From contig JANTQA010000070.1 in the NCBI GenBank assembly GCA_027625915.1, forward strand, positions 8,003,001 to 8,067,000: a stretch of DNA of 64,000 bases. Direction: 5' to 3'. Shown one piece after another: positions 61,019-64,000 of the stretch (its first letter is position 1; each line of letters begins with the position of its first letter). The notes below the pieces were generated by a model. That model was not told the origin of the DNA and did no database searches. It saw only the letters and a list, made by a program, of their open reading frames with translations. Source of the stretch: Anaeramoeba flamelloides. Its lineage: Eukaryota; Metamonada; Anaeramoebidae. A program made the position numbers and the translations under genes.

Positions 61019-62508
61019 TTTCTTTTTCTCTTTTCTTTACATTATCTTCATTTTTTATTTTTATTTTTTCTTCTTTTCATTTTCTCTTTTCTCTTTTCTT
61101 TTTCTTTTTCTTTTTTTTTTTTTGTTTTTTGTTTTTTTCCAAATAATGAATTCTATTTAATATTAAGATATTCAAATTTATTTTTGATCTTACCTTTTCA
61201 AAATATCTTCTTACAAGTTGTTAAAAAATAAATTATTTTTTTTTCCAAATTTTGTTGATTACTTTTTTTTTGTTTTTTATTTCTTGAATTTACCTGAATT
61301 ACGAGGGATTTATATCATTCGGTGAATTATTGAAGAGATCTTGAACTATTTTTCAACAATGTTGACTTCCTTTATAATTTTATTGGAAGTTGTTTCTTTG
61401 GGGTTTTATCGCCATATACTTCTCCAACAAATATTTTCATTTTTTTGATCAGAATGAGTTTTTCTAATTCACTAATATTGTTTTAGAATTATTTGTCTTT
61501 TTTCCTCTCTTTTCTTAGGTAATTTTTTAATTTAAACCAAGTTTTTTCCTTTTATTTTCTTTTCCGTTTATTACTTTTTTTTTTTAATTTTTTTGTCTAA
61601 AAAAGAAAATATAAAAAAAAATCTACTATGAAACTGAAATCTATCATTAAGAAAATTGAGACTTGACTTAATTTTTAAAAATAAATATTATTGAAAAAAA
61701 AATATGATTATAAACAATTTTAATTTATCCAAAAAATTGAGAATTTTGAATGATAGTTCAATTAATTTGAACCAAAATATTTTTTTGTAAATTATTTTTA
61801 TGGAAAAAACCATAGTTCAATAAGGATATTTCTTTCATGAACACCAACCCTAATCTGAATTTTATTATTTCTCTTATTTCAAAACAATCGTGGTTTGGTT
61901 GATTCTTAAGAAAAAATCAATTCTTCTTTTTTGACTGGTTAACTATGAGAAAAATGGAGTTTAGTTGAATACATTAAGGTAAATTCAACAATAATATTAA
62001 GAGTTTTCAATAAAAAAAAATAAAAATAAAAAATAAATAAATAAATGGTTTAAATAAAAATAAATAAATAAAATTATATCAACAAATTATTTTTTTTTTA
62101 AATTGAATCTAAAAATTTAACCTCGATACACTTTTAGTTTTTACCCTTTTTCTTTTTTTTAACAGTTTTTGAAGGTTTTAAGTATGAAATTAGTATTTAT
62201 TTGATCGAAACTCATTATAATGAAGATTCTTGTTGAATGGTGATTGTAAATTTGCAAAATAACTAAACACCGTCCAGGGCGGTTACTTAACCCTTAAATA
62301 TTAGATTTCTTTTTATTATATCTACAAAAAAAAAGATTAACTTTTTAAAGTTATTTCTTCAGACATAAAAAATCCAAAATTACTAAAATCAGGATATCTT
62401 CAAAATTAAAATATTTCTAATATTTTTCTTTTCTAATTTGCTCTAAAAACCCAACAAAAAAGGATCCGATCTTTTGACTTAAAATCTATTATTTAAAAAT
62501 TAATTAAT
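61019..62508. other. Gene-free stretch 3' of cullin-3
   Basis: T- and TC-rich for about 120 bp after the stop, then AT-rich. No gene is seen. Confidence 0.4.
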
Positions 62509-63998
62509 TTAAGGGACTAGTAACTCTTTCTTATTTTTTCCCCAAAGGTAATAGAGTAATTATTTACATAATGATACAATTAAACCTGATATGCAATTTT
62601 ATTTGTCAACCTTTGAGAAATGAATAATCATTCTTAAAAGATTTCATTTTACTATGGAATTGCTCAGCCTATGAAAATAATTGTAAAATCTGGATATCTG
62701 AATTAAAAAAAATTAATATATCTAATATATTAAAAAATAATAATATTTTCAATATTATTATAAAAAAAGATTCATCAAGTTTATTAGCCTTAGTGGGTAA
62801 TAAACTTATCTTTGAATCTTTAATAAGATTACTAAATAAAAATTTTGGAATTCAGGCAGACAAGAGGGGCTAATAACCCCTCCCTTAAATAATAATAAAA
62901 AAAAAAAAAGATTTCATTTTTCCAATGAAATTTCTGTAAAAAGATCCTGGATCTTTTTTTGTTGGGTTTTTGGAACAAATTAGAAAAAAAAAATTATCTA
63001 AAAAAATTTAATTGTGAAGAAATATCGCTTTTAGTAATTTCTGGGAGTCTGTATGAACAAATAATCTTGAAAATTTAATCTTATTTTAAAAATACAATAA
63101 AAATAAATCAAATATTATATCCTTTAAGATGTAAAAAATTTGAATGTTTATTTCATTCATAAATATTTATGAATTTTTTTGAAATATAAAAGACTTGTAA
63201 ATATACTTTTTCAAATATCAAGATTATAAACAAAGAACTTTTTGTATTAAAATCAGTTATTTGATAATATCTATTTTTTTATAGGAAATATGCATTTGAA
63301 TTATAATATATGTTGAAAAATCTTAAAAAAATTGAGAAATAATTGTAAAGTATATTTGATACATTTTAATCTTTGGGTCGTTAATGACTTACTGAAATAA
63401 TAAAGAATGGGTAATTAATTATTGATTAAAAATAATCAGATTAAAAGGTATTCAGTTAGCTTATATGTTGAATTTTCCAGGTTTACAAAAAAGTATTTTG
63501 GGATAATTTTATAATTTAATAGTTTATTTATGTTCTCATATCTTGTTTATTCTATAACGAGAAAAAAAGATGATTTGAACAATTCTTCTAATAGGGAAAT
63601 TTTATTTTAATCAGCGTTTAAATAATTATAATTTTTTTTTTGAAATAAAGTAGATTTATTATACTTGGATTATTCCAAGACTTAATGGTTTCATTTTTAA
63701 AGTCTGTTTTGGTACACTTCCTTTACACGCATAGGATTTCAATCTTTTTTCAAAGAAAATATTTTTTTTTGAATAATTCAGTATTTTGTTGATATTTTGG
63801 GGTTTTTGAAAATGAGAAAAATGGATCAAAACTTTTTATAAACAATAATTCATTTCGGAAAATTGTATTAAAAAAAAGTTCTGTTTTTTTAGTTATCAGA
63901 TTTTTACTTTATTTTTCAATTTCAAGTTGCGGTAAAATTTTTTTGAATTTGTTATTTAAATTTACTTGAAGATTTTTTTTTGTTAACTAGTCCCTTAA
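62509..63998 (+). mobile_element. TTAA-flanked element, ends TTAAGGGACTAGT, with a LINE insertion
   Basis: The left end TTAAGGGACTAGTAAC and the right end GTTAACTAGTCCCTTAA are inverted repeats of about 13-14 bp. Total 1490 bp, of which about 270 bp are the inserted LINE tail. No coding capacity of its own. Relatives at 55300-55900 and 2703-2860. Confidence 0.75.
62651..62907 (+). mobile_element. LINE family B tail insertion with target duplication
   Basis: A 3'-end fragment of about 257 bp. Its reading frame is open throughout (62652-62873), starting LWNCSAYENNCKIWISELKK and ending LIRLLNKNFGIQADKRG-stop, then a GGGG...CCCC stem and an A-rich tail. It is flanked by the direct repeat AAAAGATTTCATTTT (62636-62650 and 62906-62920, up to 15 bp; the A part overlaps the tail). 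The related element at 55.4 kb lacks the insert. This is the youngest-looking LINE piece in the window. Confidence 0.85.
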
Positions 63999-64000
63999 AA

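Overview
The window is a strongly AT-rich, intron-bearing eukaryotic nuclear segment. Spliceosomal GT...AG introns, homopolymer runs, Lys- and Glu-rich low-complexity protein tracts, standard stop codons (TAA, TAG and TGA all end real genes) and a dense load of transposable-element relics all point that way. The protein set (RCC1-BTB-BTB, ankyrin-BTB-BTB, RGS fused to DUF547, G-gamma, cullin-3, an SLC43-like transporter) fits a free-living amoeboid protist. An Anaeramoeba-like organism is my best guess, but that is inference from gene style only.

Seven host genes can be supported. From left to right: a two-exon Lys-rich protein of unknown function (5269-6535, +); an RCC1-repeat protein with two BTB domains, split by a 4.65-kb intron (13650-20244, +); an RGS-DUF547 protein split by a 3.3-kb intron inside the RGS domain (22892-29334, -); a 71-residue G-protein gamma subunit with a CaaX end (37590-37922, -), made of two tiny exons; an ankyrin-BTB-BTB-coiled-coil protein (44445-45892, -); a major-facilitator transporter (51648-53156, -); and a three-exon cullin-3 (58213-61018, +). 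Two functional pairs sit close together: cullin-3 with two BTB proteins (the adaptor class CUL3 uses), and G-gamma with an RGS protein (heterotrimeric G-protein signalling). Physical proximity is seen; a functional link is inference.

The rest is a TE landscape. There are two related non-LTR retrotransposon (LINE) families with a C-terminal CCHC zinc motif. Family A has copies at 14275-14370, 24890-27103, 30727-32557 and 48390-51265. Family B has copies at 17020-17462, 21105-22430, 42395-44190, 48245-48390 and 62651-62907. Around and inside them lie several non-autonomous DNA-element families. Some use TA targets: a palindromic ~200-bp family with seven copies, a fold-back ~440-bp family, a ~650-bp family and a ~545-bp family. 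Others use TTAA targets and have TTAAGGG-type ends. Many are nested, and because several LINE copies are paralogous, empty sites can be read directly and the target duplications confirmed.

The most unusual structure is a set of composite arrays inside four LINE copies (22141-22370, 25280-26091, 43511-43595 plus 43972-44155, and 49995-50830). Each consists of ~65-80-bp perfect or near-perfect hairpin modules; most are joined by a CACT-centred repeat with a strict 10-bp period. They interrupt the LINE reading frame at nearly the same protein position in both families. I recognise no described element of this kind. This, with the unannotated G-gamma gene, is the main result.
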